Part shown: positions 24,921 through 33,477 of the stretch, piece after piece | Numbering within the stretch: position 1 is the stretch's first letter | Layout: every line of letters starts with the position of its first letter | From: Rahnella victoriana | GTDB taxonomy: Bacteria; Pseudomonadota; Gammaproteobacteria; Enterobacterales; Enterobacteriaceae | Assembly (NCBI RefSeq): GCF_004330295.1 | Contig: NZ_SJOJ01000003.1 | Location: 124,001-188,000, forward strand | DNA length: 64,000 nucleotides | Reading direction: 5' to 3' | Program-made: the position numbers and the translations under genes | Notes under the pieces: generated by a model | What the model was told of the DNA's origin: nothing | The model's input: only the letters and a program-made list of their open reading frames with translations | The model's database searches: none

Positions 24921-25697
24921 CTACAAGGCTGCCGTATTCAGCGCGGCATTGATGGCCGCTGCCAAACCGGTCGGGTTTTCCCACATCATCGAATGACCGG
25001 CCTGCGGCACGATGGCGGTCTGAATGCCATGTTGTGGCAGAACGGCGACATCCGGTTCCGGCAGTGAAAACTCACCGAATAATACGGTGGCGGGCATTTC
25101 CAGCTGATAGAGCTGTTCGCGCCATGACACGGCGTCGCCATTGACCAGTCCGACCGCCTGACGGTGGATCGCCAGTGGCGAGGCGATGCCCATACATCCC
25201 GCCCAGATATGATCGTTACCGCGAACTGCGACCTTAATCAGATGCGCATGACCTTCTCGCAGGTAATCAGCTTCTGAGTATTGCGTGACGGCATGGCTGA
25301 ATACGCCGCCTCCGGCATCCAGATTCGGCTCGGCGACAATCAGCCGCTGGATCAGATCCGGCCGCTGCGCCGCCACCATAATGGCAATACTGCCGCCCAT
25401 GCTGTGGCCGAACAGGTTGACCTGCGGCACGCCGAGACTGTCCAGCCAGGCAATGACGCAGTCAGTATGCGCCTGCAGGCTGTAGCTGAAATCATCGGGT
25501 TTATCGCTGTAGCCTGAACCGGCGAAATCCAGCAGGTATGAACGACGCGGACGCAGTGATGCATCGGTCGCTACGCGCGGAAAATCGCAGGAAGCCGCAC
25601 ATCCCAGACCGTGCAGAAACACCAGCGGAACGCCCAGCCCTGACAACTCATGGAAACGTAAATGTATTTCCGTCCCCGGTACTTTGAACGATTTCAT
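24921..25697 (-). CDS. Alpha/beta hydrolase
   Basis: The 258-residue protein has the alpha/beta hydrolase core: oxyanion-loop HGLG near residue 29, nucleophile elbow GHSMGG (Ser near 98), an acid in the GEFSLPEPD segment and the catalytic His in QAGHSMMWENP. It is cytoplasmic with no signal peptide. Substrate is unknown; the size and the MWENP C-terminal pattern are like esterases and C-C hydrolases. AAGGATTGAG precedes the ATG. It is convergent with the antitoxin-like gene, only 10 bases apart, with no visible terminator between. Confidence 0.88.
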   Translation of the reverse strand: MKSFKVPGTEIHLRFHELSGLGVPLVFLHGLGCAASCDFPRVATDASLRPRRSYLLDFAGSGYSDKPDDFSYSLQAHTDCVIAWLDSLGVPQVNLFGHSMGGSIAIMVAAQRPDLIQRLIVAEPNLDAGGGVFSHAVTQYSEADYLREGHAHLIKVAVRGNDHIWAGCMGIASPLAIHRQAVGLVNGDAVSWREQLYQLEMPATVLFGEFSLPEPDVAVLPQHGIQTAIVPQAGHSMMWENPTGLAAAINAALNTAAL

Positions 25698-25925
25698 CTC
25701 AATCCTTTGTTAACGGCTTAAGTGCAATCTGCGGATTATAGGCAGGATTTTTCTTAGTGGCAGTACAAAAACTGAGTAAACAGACGTCACGGGATGGGAT
25801 ATATCATCTGCGCGATGTAATTTAAGTTAAGTTATTCAGTGAGTGAATATTTTTTCTTCCGGACTCTTTCTATCAGCCCGACAAGTGATAGCATGGAACT
25901 CTTGCTCACTTTATGGATTTATCTG

Positions 25926-26291
25926 ATGGTCAGGTTAGGCAGTTTTGTGGCGGTTACCCTGGTGCTGGCGTCCTTTTCAGCATCTGCTGTCACTCAGTAT
26001 CAATGTGTATTAACGCACCACACGCAGTCTGATGATGGCAACGATGTGTCCGAAGTCGTCAATAAAAATGCACCGGTCTATGACGCGGGTAATACTTTCA
26101 GTTTTTCACCGGATGGCAGCAAAATGGTCACCAGCCCGGAACTGACGGATATCATCGGCAAAGATAATCAGCCGATGAAAGCCGGTGCGCAAGATAACCT
26201 GATGTATATTCACGTCAAAGACAGTTTTGTGGTCGCTACCCAGACCGAAGGCTATGTCTACGGTGAGTGCAAAGTGAATACCGCGAAGTAA
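25926..26291 (+). CDS. Secreted hypothetical protein (about 121 aa)
   Basis: From this ATG the product has a good signal peptide (MVRLGSFVAVTLVLASFSAS, cleavage near ASA) and a mature domain of about 100 residues with two Cys (one near QYQC, one near YGEC) that could pair. No family was recognised. The frame is open 29 codons further upstream, including ATG at 25893, but those starts would bury the signal sequence; none has a good Shine-Dalgarno sequence, so the start is uncertain. Likely periplasmic. Confidence 0.55.
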   Translation: MVRLGSFVAVTLVLASFSASAVTQYQCVLTHHTQSDDGNDVSEVVNKNAPVYDAGNTFSFSPDGSKMVTSPELTDIIGKDNQPMKAGAQDNLMYIHVKDSFVVATQTEGYVYGECKVNTAK

Positions 26292-26319
26292 AAATGTGAG
26301 CCTCCCGCATTTTCTGTAT

Positions 26320-26350
26320 CAGGGGCGTTGAGCCAGTCCGCAACGCCCTG
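26320..26350. terminator. Hairpin after the secreted hypothetical gene
   Basis: CAGGGGCGTTG and CAACGCCCTG pair with one bulged G. The U-tract after it is poor (CAATAAAT), so termination is uncertain. Confidence 0.4.
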
Positions 26351-26500
26351 CAATAAATAGAAACACTCCTGCCACTTCATTAGCACACTTCTTATAGTCG
26401 CCTGTTGCACGACGGGCTATCCTTGCGCACTTTTCCAGTCCTCACGTTATTCCATTTTCGCCCGCTTTAAGAAGCAGACAATAAAGGTATTTGCCCGCTT

Positions 26501-28447
26501 ATGGCCTTACTTAACGACGAAATCCGCGACCATACCGCCGAGTCCGTCCTTTTCGTTCGTCGCGCCGTGATCGCATTTTTGGTTGTGGTGTTATTGTCTG
26601 CCGCCCTGGTGTTCAATCTGTACCACCTGCAGGTGGGAATGCATGATTTTTACCAGACCCGCTCGAATCAGAACGACATCAAAATGCTGCCGATCGCCCC
26701 AAGTCGCGGGCTGATCATGGATCGCAACGGGGTGGTGCTGGCGCAAAATATCACGCTGTATCAGATCCAGGTGATCCCCGGCAAAGTGCCAGATCTTAAT
26801 GCGACACTGAAGGCACTGACGCCGATTGTCGATCTGACACCCGACGATCTGACCAGTTTCCACGATGCCATGATCCACGGCCGTCGCTTCGCGCAAATCC
26901 CGCTGAAACTGGCGCTGACTGATGTCGAAGTCGCGCGTTTTTCCGTCAATCAGTTTGATTTCCCCGGCGTATCCATCAGCACTTATCAGCAGCGCCGCTA
27001 TCCGTACGGCGCGGAACTGGCGCATGTGGTGGGGTACGTTTCCAAGATCAACGATAAAGATGCTAAACGTCTCGATGCGGAAGGCATTTCAGAAAACTAT
27101 GCCGCCGACCACGACATCGGCAAACAGGGCGTTGAAAAGTATTATGAAAATATCCTGCATGGCCGCACCGGCTATCAGGAAGTGGAAGTGGATAACCATG
27201 GCCATGTGGTGCGCTTACTGAAAGAAGTGCCGCCGCAGGCCGGGCAGAATATCTATCTGACGCTGGATCTCGGTTTGCAGCAGTACATCGAAAAAGTGCT
27301 GAAAGGCCAGCGCGCCGCCGTGGTGGTGATGGATCCGCGCGACGGCGGCATTAAAGCCATGGTCTCCAGCCCGAGCTATGATCCGAACCCGTTTGTGAAC
27401 GGGATTTCCAGCAAGCAATATAGTGCGTTACTGAAAAACCCGGATCTGCCGCTGATCAACCGTGTGACGCAGGGGCTGTATCCTCCGGCCTCCACGGTGA
27501 AACCGTTTATGGCGACATCAGCACTGTTTGAAGGCGTGATAACACCGCAAACATCGTTCTTTGGCGCGCCAACCTGGACGCTGCCGGGCACCCAGCGCCA
27601 TTACCGCGACTGGCTGAAAACCGGTCACGGCATGCTGAATGTCACCAAAGCCATTGAAGAATCCGCTGATACATTCTTCTATCAGGTGGCTTATGAAATG
27701 GGCATTGACCGTATTCATACGTGGCTGAGCAAATTTGGTTACGGGCAATCAACCGGTATTGATCTCGATGAGCAATATAACGGTGTGCTGCCGAGTCGTG
27801 AATGGAAACTGAAGGTACATAAAAAGGGCTGGTATCAGGGCGATACGGTGTCTGTCGGTATCGGTCAGGGCTACTGGGTGGCGACGCCAATTCAGATGGT
27901 GCGTGCGCTCAGTGCGCTGGTGAATAACGGTAAGCTGGAAACGCCCCATCTGCTTTATTCAGCAAAAAGCGGCAAAGTGATTACGCCATATAAAATGCCG
28001 CCGACGCAGCAAATCGCTGATCCGAAATCGCCGATCTGGGGCATCGTGAAAAACGGGATGTTTGGCATGGCCAATTTCCCGAACGGCACCGGCTATAAAC
28101 TTTTCCACACCGCGCCTTATCAGATTGCGGCGAAATCCGGCACCTCGCAGGTGTTCAGTCTGCGTGAGAATCAGGTATACAACGCCAAAATGACGCCGGT
28201 ACGTTTGCGTGACCACATCTTCTATACGGCGTTTGCCCCTTATAAACACCCGACGGTGGTGATGGCGCTGATCATGGAAAATGGCGGCGGCGATGGTGTG
28301 GTGGCCGGGCCGACCGCGCGGGCGATCCTCGACCATATTTTCCTGCCGCCGCAGGCGGTGATGTGTGATCCGGCCAAAGCGGATAATCCGGCAGACTGTG
28401 AACAACCGGTGCCGGCGCCAAATTCACTCGGTTTCAGTGAGCATTGA
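26501..28447 (+). CDS. Penicillin-binding protein 2 paralogue (class B transpeptidase)
   Basis: The 648-residue protein is a class B penicillin-binding protein of the PBP2/MrdA type, which crosslinks peptidoglycan during cell elongation. It has a short cytoplasmic start, one membrane helix (residues about 22-42), the PBP dimerisation region (APSRGLIMDRNG at 67), and transpeptidase motifs STVK (active Ser331, Lys334), SAD (388-390) and KSGT (545-548). The normal mrdA stands with rodA and rlmH (rlmH-mrdA-rodA); none of those is here, so this is probably a second copy, comparable to PBP2SAL of Salmonella. Similarity to E. coli PBP2 looks moderate to high throughout, with no inactivating change. 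Confidence 0.88.
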   Translation: MALLNDEIRDHTAESVLFVRRAVIAFLVVVLLSAALVFNLYHLQVGMHDFYQTRSNQNDIKMLPIAPSRGLIMDRNGVVLAQNITLYQIQVIPGKVPDLNATLKALTPIVDLTPDDLTSFHDAMIHGRRFAQIPLKLALTDVEVARFSVNQFDFPGVSISTYQQRRYPYGAELAHVVGYVSKINDKDAKRLDAEGISENYAADHDIGKQGVEKYYENILHGRTGYQEVEVDNHGHVVRLLKEVPPQAGQNIYLTLDLGLQQYIEKVLKGQRAAVVVMDPRDGGIKAMVSSPSYDPNPFVNGISSKQYSALLKNPDLPLINRVTQGLYPPASTVKPFMATSALFEGVITPQTSFFGAPTWTLPGTQRHYRDWLKTGHGMLNVTKAIEESADTFFYQVAYEMGIDRIHTWLSKFGYGQSTGIDLDEQYNGVLPSREWKLKVHKKGWYQGDTVSVGIGQGYWVATPIQMVRALSALVNNGKLETPHLLYSAKSGKVITPYKMPPTQQIADPKSPIWGIVKNGMFGMANFPNGTGYKLFHTAPYQIAAKSGTSQVFSLRENQVYNAKMTPVRLRDHIFYTAFAPYKHPTVVMALIMENGGGDGVVAGPTARAILDHIFLPPQAVMCDPAKADNPADCEQPVPAPNSLGFSEH

Positions 28448-28460
28448 TCCGGGCGCGGGA

Positions 28461-29306
28461 TCAGAGCATTTCAAAGGGCACGTTGTTGAGCCGGGCAACG
28501 TGTTTTCCAATCTCTTCCGTGGTCTTCATGTGACCAGCAGGGACCTTACTGTAGTCAGGAAACGGCACATCATCGACGCCTAACACTCTCGTCACCCGGA
28601 TGCTTTGAGTTGCGGGGAGCCCGGCATAGAGATTCAGACCCGGGCGGCCGATAATCAGTATTTCATTGTGGGTAAATTGACTACGGATCGCTTTATCTTG
28701 TGTCATGAGCGCAGCGGGGGTCAAAAGTTGCTGATAGCCACCCTCGCATCTGAAGCCATTTACTCCTACTCCGGTCCGAATGCAGTCCACAAGTTCATAG
28801 GGGTCGATCAGCCGCCCCTGGGGGTGACCTCCTTCCCGTCCGGCATGGTTCATAAACGACACGTCACGCGGGAATGTCCCGAGAATATTTTGTCGGGGAA
28901 CGTCAAGAACCAGCGCGATGTTGTGATACATCCCTGTGTAACGAGAAGACTGTGTCGTGAATTTTTTAATATCGTTTAAATCAACCAATGATGTGCTGAA
29001 GACATCCCAACTATTAAACAGGGAGGCTGCGTCCTGACGGCAGAACGGGCTTTCGTGCCGTTTAATGGTATGGACCAAAACATGGCGCTCAGGCAGTACG
29101 GCCCAGCTTTGTAGTGTGGCTGCTTTTTGCTTATCCCACACTTTTCTTCTATTTAACCACTTATCCCGCTCAGCTAAATACATTGCACGCGTGTAAGATG
29201 ATGGGTTTTTTTTTGAAAAAGGGCATGATTTACATCCTGTAAATGTGCGTGTTGCTATTGTTTTGGGGAAGTAAAATGAAGCGATAACGGTTCTAAAATA
29301 TATCAT
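28461..29306 (-). CDS. Orphan protein (281 aa), possible ADP-ribosyltransferase-like fold
   Basis: I do not recognise the family. No signal peptide is convincing; the first 30 residues contain GCKSC. In the middle a strand VLVHTIKRH (residues 76-84), an FSTS motif at 103-106 in VFSTSLVDL, strands NIALVLDVP (129-137) and NEILIIG (214-220) follow the order of the R/H-STS-xxE core of ADP-ribosyltransferase toxins, with E215 as the would-be catalytic Glu. This is a weak, manual resemblance. The ATG overlaps the stop of the upstream 84-aa gene by 4 bases, so the two are translationally coupled. The upstream part is markedly AT-rich, which suggests acquisition. Confidence 0.5.
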   Translation of the reverse strand: MIYFRTVIASFYFPKTIATRTFTGCKSCPFSKKNPSSYTRAMYLAERDKWLNRRKVWDKQKAATLQSWAVLPERHVLVHTIKRHESPFCRQDAASLFNSWDVFSTSLVDLNDIKKFTTQSSRYTGMYHNIALVLDVPRQNILGTFPRDVSFMNHAGREGGHPQGRLIDPYELVDCIRTGVGVNGFRCEGGYQQLLTPAALMTQDKAIRSQFTHNEILIIGRPGLNLYAGLPATQSIRVTRVLGVDDVPFPDYSKVPAGHMKTTEEIGKHVARLNNVPFEML

Positions 29307-29557
29307 GTTGATATTATTAATATAGTTAATAACATATTAAGAATAAGCAGAAGGGAAGCCTGTTCCCTTGACTGTCGGAGCAGTGGATTGCCTTGCAGGA
29401 GGCCGGAAGGGGGATAAATGGTTTTACCTTTTCTCCGAAAAGCATTTTTCACTTTACAGATTTCTTTGTAGAGATGTGCCATCTTAAGCGGGCTGGCGAG
29501 ATTCAGAGCGCTTAAAAATATTATTGATAATAAAATTCCTAACACAAACATATACAA
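29303..29557 (-). CDS. Small two-helix membrane protein (84 aa) coupled to the orphan gene
   Basis: The product has a hydrophobic helix at residues 3-20, a basic loop of about 45 residues (KMAHLYKEICKVKNAFRRKGK), and a second helix at the C-terminus (SLLLILNMLLTILIIST). This resembles a small inner-membrane helper or immunity-like protein, which is inference. It is the first gene of a coupled pair with the 281-aa protein. Base composition is visibly AT-rich compared with neighbours. A TGGGCGCCCA palindrome at 29568-29577 lies just upstream. Confidence 0.5.
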   Translation of the reverse strand: MYMFVLGILLSIIFLSALNLASPLKMAHLYKEICKVKNAFRRKGKTIYPPSGLLQGNPLLRQSREQASLLLILNMLLTILIIST

Positions 29558-29567
29558 AACTTGCGGT

Positions 29568-29577
29568 GGGCGCCCAT
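29568..29577. promoter_or_regulatory. Short palindrome upstream of the orphan pair
   Basis: TGGGCGCCCA is a perfect 10-bp palindrome 10 bases before the 84-aa gene start, GC-rich inside an AT-rich region. It may be an operator; it also overlaps where a Shine-Dalgarno sequence would lie. Confidence 0.3.
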
Positions 29578-29740
29578 CCAGTACAATTTTTTTGCTATTG
29601 TTTTTGTTCGCTAATATAAAGGGTAAAAATCTCCAAACGCTCTCTTTATTTTTTTATTTGAATCCGGGAAATCTGTTTCACCTGACGACTGGCATCTTGC
29701 AGTCTGAAGTAGGGTGAAGCATGAAATATGAGGTCCGTGA

Positions 29741-30718
29741 ATGAAAACGCCAGAAATCCCCGCTGACGAGGCGAAACGCATCCATGCGCTGCGTGCCTAT
29801 AATTTACTTGATACGCTGCCCGAAGAGCGTTTTGACCGCCTGACGCGTCTGGCAAGACGCCTGTTCGATGTGCCTATCGCGCTGGTTTCACTGGTGGACG
29901 TTAACCGCCAGTGGTTTAAATCCTGTCAGGGGCTGGCCGCCACCGAGACGTCCAGAGACGTTTCATTCTGCGCCCACGCCATTTTGCAGGATGACATTCT
30001 GCTGGTCCCCAACACCCTCAGTGACGAACGCTTTTATGATAACCCGCTGGTGACCGGCGATCCGGGGATTCGTTTTTACGCCGGTTGTCCGCTGATTGTG
30101 CCCAACGGCAGTTCCCTCGGCACCTTGTGCCTGATTGACGTTAAGCCCCGCGACATGGGCGATGACGAACGCCAGCTTTTGCGCGATTTAGCCAAAATGG
30201 CAGAACAGGAGATCGGTGCCCTGCAGATGGCGACGATGGATGAACTGACGCTGGTGGCCAACCGTCGGGGCTTTGAGGCTCAGGCGCAACAGGCGCTGAC
30301 GGCCTGCCAGAAGTTGTGCGTACCGGCCACCATGCTGTTTTTTGATCTCAATGATTTCAAAGGTATTAACGATCAATTTGGTCATGCTGAAGGCGACCGG
30401 GCGCTGACTGTTTTTGCCGGTATTCTCAGCGGCTTATTGCGGGAAACCGATGTCGTCGGCCGGCTGGGCGGTGATGAATTTGTCGCGCTGCTGACCAATG
30501 CCAGCCATCTTGAGGCGGCAGAGATTATGCAGCGTCTGCATGAGGCGGTCGTGGCGTGGAATCTGCTTGAGCAGCGCGGATACAACATTAAATTCAGCGT
30601 CGGGCAGACGGAATATGACAGCGGTAAACATGCCTCTGTTCAGGCGTTACTGGCGGATTCCGATCAGGCGATGTACAGCCATAAACAGCTGAGTAAAAAG
30701 GCCGTCATTAATCACTGA
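29741..30718 (+). CDS. GAF-domain diguanylate cyclase
   Basis: This soluble 325-residue protein has an N-terminal GAF sensor domain (residues about 20-160, with SRDVSFCAHAIL and YAGCPLIVPNG) and a GGDEF domain from about 165 (MDELTLVANRRGF, signature GGDEF near 246). The RETD inhibitory site lies five residues before the signature. It should synthesise cyclic di-GMP in response to an unknown small ligand. This is the second diguanylate cyclase in the window, cytoplasmic in contrast to the first. No phosphodiesterase gene is nearby. In E. coli the gene next to glmY is purL, so this neighbour is different. Confidence 0.92.
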   Translation: MKTPEIPADEAKRIHALRAYNLLDTLPEERFDRLTRLARRLFDVPIALVSLVDVNRQWFKSCQGLAATETSRDVSFCAHAILQDDILLVPNTLSDERFYDNPLVTGDPGIRFYAGCPLIVPNGSSLGTLCLIDVKPRDMGDDERQLLRDLAKMAEQEIGALQMATMDELTLVANRRGFEAQAQQALTACQKLCVPATMLFFDLNDFKGINDQFGHAEGDRALTVFAGILSGLLRETDVVGRLGGDEFVALLTNASHLEAAEIMQRLHEAVVAWNLLEQRGYNIKFSVGQTEYDSGKHASVQALLADSDQAMYSHKQLSKKAVINH

Positions 30719-30726
30719 TCCCGGTG

Positions 30727-30744
30727 TGTCATAAATTGGCGACA
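30727..30744. promoter_or_regulatory. GlrR activator site 1 (TGTC-N10-GACA)
   Basis: Exact match to the GlrR consensus TGTC-N10-GACA, about 230 bases before the GlmY start. First of three such sites. Confidence 0.75.
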
Positions 30745-30758
30745 ATCGCACCTGGCGT

Positions 30759-30776
30759 TGTCGCCAATTGGCGACA
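30759..30776. promoter_or_regulatory. GlrR activator site 2 (TGTC-N10-GACA)
   Basis: Exact match, and the intervening GCCAATTGGC is itself a palindrome, so the whole 18 bases are a perfect dyad. It is 32 bases after site 1, three helical turns, suiting cooperative binding. Confidence 0.8.
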
Positions 30777-30821
30777 TATAAGTTATTGATAATAATAGAT
30801 TGTGATTGCGGGGGTCTGGAG

Positions 30822-30839
30822 TGTTGCGATATGGCGACA
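30822..30839. promoter_or_regulatory. GlrR activator site 3 (TGTT-N10-GACA)
   Basis: One mismatch from the TGTC-N10-GACA consensus, 63 bases after site 2, completing an array of three as known for glmY in E. coli. Confidence 0.65.
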
Positions 30840-30946
30840 GTGTGGGTGTTTTTTCGTCGCCAGAAATGCGTCGCGCAGAGAACCTGTTTGCTGAAATTAT
30901 ATTTAAATCCTTTATATTCATTAAGTTGATGTTTTTGTTTAAAAGT

Positions 30947-30962
30947 TGGCACGCATCCTGCT
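30947..30962 (+). promoter_or_regulatory. Sigma-54 promoter of glmY
   Basis: TGGCACGCATCCTGCT matches the sigma-54 consensus TGGCAC-N5-TTGCW at all key positions. AT-rich sequence at about 30895-30935 between this and the GlrR sites would suit IHF bending. TAGAAT at 30962-30967 might be the -10 of an overlapping sigma-70 promoter, as reported for E. coli glmY. Confidence 0.85.
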
Positions 30963-30972
30963 AGAATGGGGT

Positions 30973-31180
30973 AGTTGCTCATTCACCTGATTATGATTGG
31001 CTCACGCGAAAGCGTTGATATGCTCATAATGTCCGAATGACGCCAAAGAAACGGTGCCTATCGTTCACCAGACCGATAATCGTTGCGCAAGCACGTTATC
31101 AAGCATCGAACGACACGTTGAGTGAGGCACCACCTCTTCCGGCCTGCTGAATTTTCTGAAGAAGTTTCAGCAGGCCAACC
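30973..31180 (+). ncRNA. glmY: Small RNA GlmY
   Basis: GlmY is the sRNA that sequesters RapZ and so protects GlmZ, raising GlmS synthesis for cell-wall amino sugars. The start inferred from the sigma-54 promoter begins AGTTGCTCATTCACC, like the E. coli 5' end AGTGGCTCATTCACC (from memory). The GAGGCACCACCTCTTCC segment near 31125-31141 and position before glrK also fit. A GGCCTGCTGA/TCAGCAGGCC hairpin at 31141-31176 closes the 3' part, though the following sequence is not a clear U-run, so the 3' end is uncertain. Confidence 0.75.
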
Positions 31181-31279
31181 CCTCCTGGCTTTCGCCCATC
31201 AAATCGCTTTCAATTCCCACTCCGAGACTGGCTGTTCAAACCGTTGTCCGCTAGCATGACGTTATCTGTGGTCAATGAG

Positions 31280-32722
31280 ATGAATGCGTTGAAAAGAGGA
31301 CGTTTATTCCCCGGTTCGCTCCGCCAGCTGGTACTGATGGCTTTCCTGCTGGTTCTGCTTCCGTTGCTGGTGCTGGCTTATCAGGCGTATGACAGCCTCG
31401 ATCAGCTCAGCCGTCAGGCGGCACGCATTAACCGCACCACGCTGAGCGACGCCCGTCGCAGTGAATCCATGTCCAGTATTGCGCTGGAGATGGAGCGCAG
31501 TTACCGCCAGTATTGTGTTCTCGATGATCCGACCCTTTCCCGCCTTTACCAAAATCAGCACAAACAATACGCGCAGTTGCTGGATGCCCATGCGTCGGTA
31601 TTGCCGGATTTACGTTACTACCAGACGCTGCGCACCTTGCTGACGCAACTGACCCAACCGGTTTGCCGCAATAACTCGCCGGATGCCGAATCCTCGGCGC
31701 GGCTGGAGAATTTCTCACGTACTAACGCCGAAATGGTACAGGCGACGCGGGAAGTGGTGTTTTCGCGCGGGCAACAACTTCAGCGCGCGATTGCCGAACG
31801 CGGCCAGTTTTTTGGCTGGCAGGCGCTGGTGCTGTTCCTGCTCAGTGGCGCGCTGGTGCTGCTGTTTACCCGCATGATTATCGGACCGGTGAAAGGCGTC
31901 GAGCGGATGATCAACCGGCTGGGAGAAGGGCGTAATCTCGGGGATGTCACGCGCTTTAAAGGCCCGCGGGAAATCCGCTCGCTGGTGCAGCGCATCGTCT
32001 GGCTGAGCGAGCGGCTGGCGTGGCTGGAATCCCAGCGTCACGAGTTTCTGCGCCATATTTCTCATGAGCTGAAAACGCCGCTCGCCAGTATGCGTGAAGG
32101 CACGGAATTACTGGCGGATGAAGTCGCCGGGCCGCTGACGCCGGATCAAAAAGAGGTGGTGGCGATCCTCAATAACAGCAGCCGCCATTTACAGACGCTG
32201 ATCGAACAACTGCTCGACTACAACCGCAAGCTGGCAGATGCACCGACGCTGAGTGTGGTGGTCGATCTTAACGCGCTGATCGATGAGGTGGTGACAGCCA
32301 ACAGCCTGCCTGCCCGCGCCAAGAAGATCCGTACCGACGTTTCCATCGATGCGCCGCAGTGTCTGGCCGAGCCGACGTTACTGAAACGCGTGCTGGATAA
32401 TCTCTATTCCAATGCGGTGCACTACGGGGCTGAATCCGGTACTATTTGGGTCCGCAGCCGGCAAGCTGAAGGACGGGTGAGAATTGAGGTGGCGAACACC
32501 GGCACACCGATCCCGCAAGCCGAGCGCGCGATGATTTTTGAACCTTTTTACCAGGGTAGCCAGCAGAGAAAAGGGGCCGTAAAAGGCAGCGGTCTGGGGC
32601 TGAGTATTGCTCAGGATTGTATTCGCCGTATGCATGGAGAGCTGCAACTGGTTGCCGTTGAGGATGCGGACGTCTGTTTTCGTATCGAATTGCCCCTGAC
32701 GGCTGAGAAGAATGAAGAATGA
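31280..32722 (+). CDS. glrK: Sensor histidine kinase GlrK (QseE)
   Basis: This 480-residue sensor kinase activates GlrR and thereby glmY. It has an N-terminal membrane helix, a periplasmic domain (with MERSYRQYCVLDDPTL), a second helix near residue 185, a HAMP domain, the phosphoacceptor H-box RHISHELKTPLASMREGTEL near 263, an N-box with NLYSNAVHYG and the G-boxes KGSGLGLSIAQD. Start chosen to match the E. coli start position (LKRGRLFPGSLRQ next to the first helix); in-frame ATG 31256 and TTG 31244 upstream are alternatives, and none has a strong Shine-Dalgarno sequence. The stop overlaps qseG by 4 bases. Confidence 0.93.
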   Translation: MNALKRGRLFPGSLRQLVLMAFLLVLLPLLVLAYQAYDSLDQLSRQAARINRTTLSDARRSESMSSIALEMERSYRQYCVLDDPTLSRLYQNQHKQYAQLLDAHASVLPDLRYYQTLRTLLTQLTQPVCRNNSPDAESSARLENFSRTNAEMVQATREVVFSRGQQLQRAIAERGQFFGWQALVLFLLSGALVLLFTRMIIGPVKGVERMINRLGEGRNLGDVTRFKGPREIRSLVQRIVWLSERLAWLESQRHEFLRHISHELKTPLASMREGTELLADEVAGPLTPDQKEVVAILNNSSRHLQTLIEQLLDYNRKLADAPTLSVVVDLNALIDEVVTANSLPARAKKIRTDVSIDAPQCLAEPTLLKRVLDNLYSNAVHYGAESGTIWVRSRQAEGRVRIEVANTGTPIPQAERAMIFEPFYQGSQQRKGAVKGSGLGLSIAQDCIRRMHGELQLVAVEDADVCFRIELPLTAEKNEE

Positions 32723-33477
32723 TCACATTTTCAGGCTGGCTGCGTGCCGTATTCCGCCGCCGGATCATCGTATTGAGCGCCACACTGGTGCTGGCGGGCT
32801 GCGTCACGCATTCCGCCGATAACCGTTATTATCAGCAAGTCTCCGATCAGGTTGTCCCGGACAGCAAAGTGATCGATTTTCGCATCGCGCCCTGTGAAAC
32901 CTTGTGGGCGCTGGATGACAGCGACGCCGTGACCAATTCACTGTACTGGTTGCGGGCGATGGATTGCGCCGAACGCATGAGTGATGCACAGGCGCGTTTC
33001 CAGGCGCAGCAGATCCCCGCCACCCGCTGGGAAGAGGTGTTTAAACAAAGCATCCTGCTGGCCGGTGCGGAACCGGATCAGCAGCAGCGCCGTGCATTGC
33101 TGGCGAAAGTCAGCCAGTACCGTGGCGAAATGCCGGGGTCGATCCGTCCGCTGGTGCAGTTATGGCGTGAGCGCCAGAACCTGCAGGTGGTGCTGGGGGA
33201 TGAAAAAGCCCGCAACGCCCGTCAGCAGGCGGTAAACGAAGAAAAAATTCAAATGATGACGGCACAGCAACAGGTGCTGGAAGACAGTCTGGCAGACACG
33301 CGCCGTAAGCTGGAAAACCTGACCGACATTGAACGTCAGCTTTCCTCGCGTAAACAGATCCAGGGGGATTTACCGGATAACGACGCCAGCACGCCGGCGA
33401 CGAAACCGGCTTCCGGCAACGCAGTGAAACCGGCTGAGACGTATACGCCACCGTCTAAGGATCCGAACGCAAAATGA
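32719..33477 (+). CDS. qseG: Outer-membrane lipoprotein QseG
   Basis: The 252-residue protein is a lipoprotein (lipobox LAGC, Cys near residue 28) with a helical, Gln-rich central region and a Pro/Thr-rich tail. In E. coli QseG interacts with the GlrK/QseE sensor kinase domain and modulates its activity. It lies between glrK and glrR with overlapping starts and stops (4 bases on both sides), so the three proteins are made from one coupled message. The coiled-coil stretch around RQQAVNEEKIQMMTAQQQVL matches the family. The tail differs from E. coli and is variable. Confidence 0.9.
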   Translation: MITFSGWLRAVFRRRIIVLSATLVLAGCVTHSADNRYYQQVSDQVVPDSKVIDFRIAPCETLWALDDSDAVTNSLYWLRAMDCAERMSDAQARFQAQQIPATRWEEVFKQSILLAGAEPDQQQRRALLAKVSQYRGEMPGSIRPLVQLWRERQNLQVVLGDEKARNARQQAVNEEKIQMMTAQQQVLEDSLADTRRKLENLTDIERQLSSRKQIQGDLPDNDASTPATKPASGNAVKPAETYTPPSKDPNAK

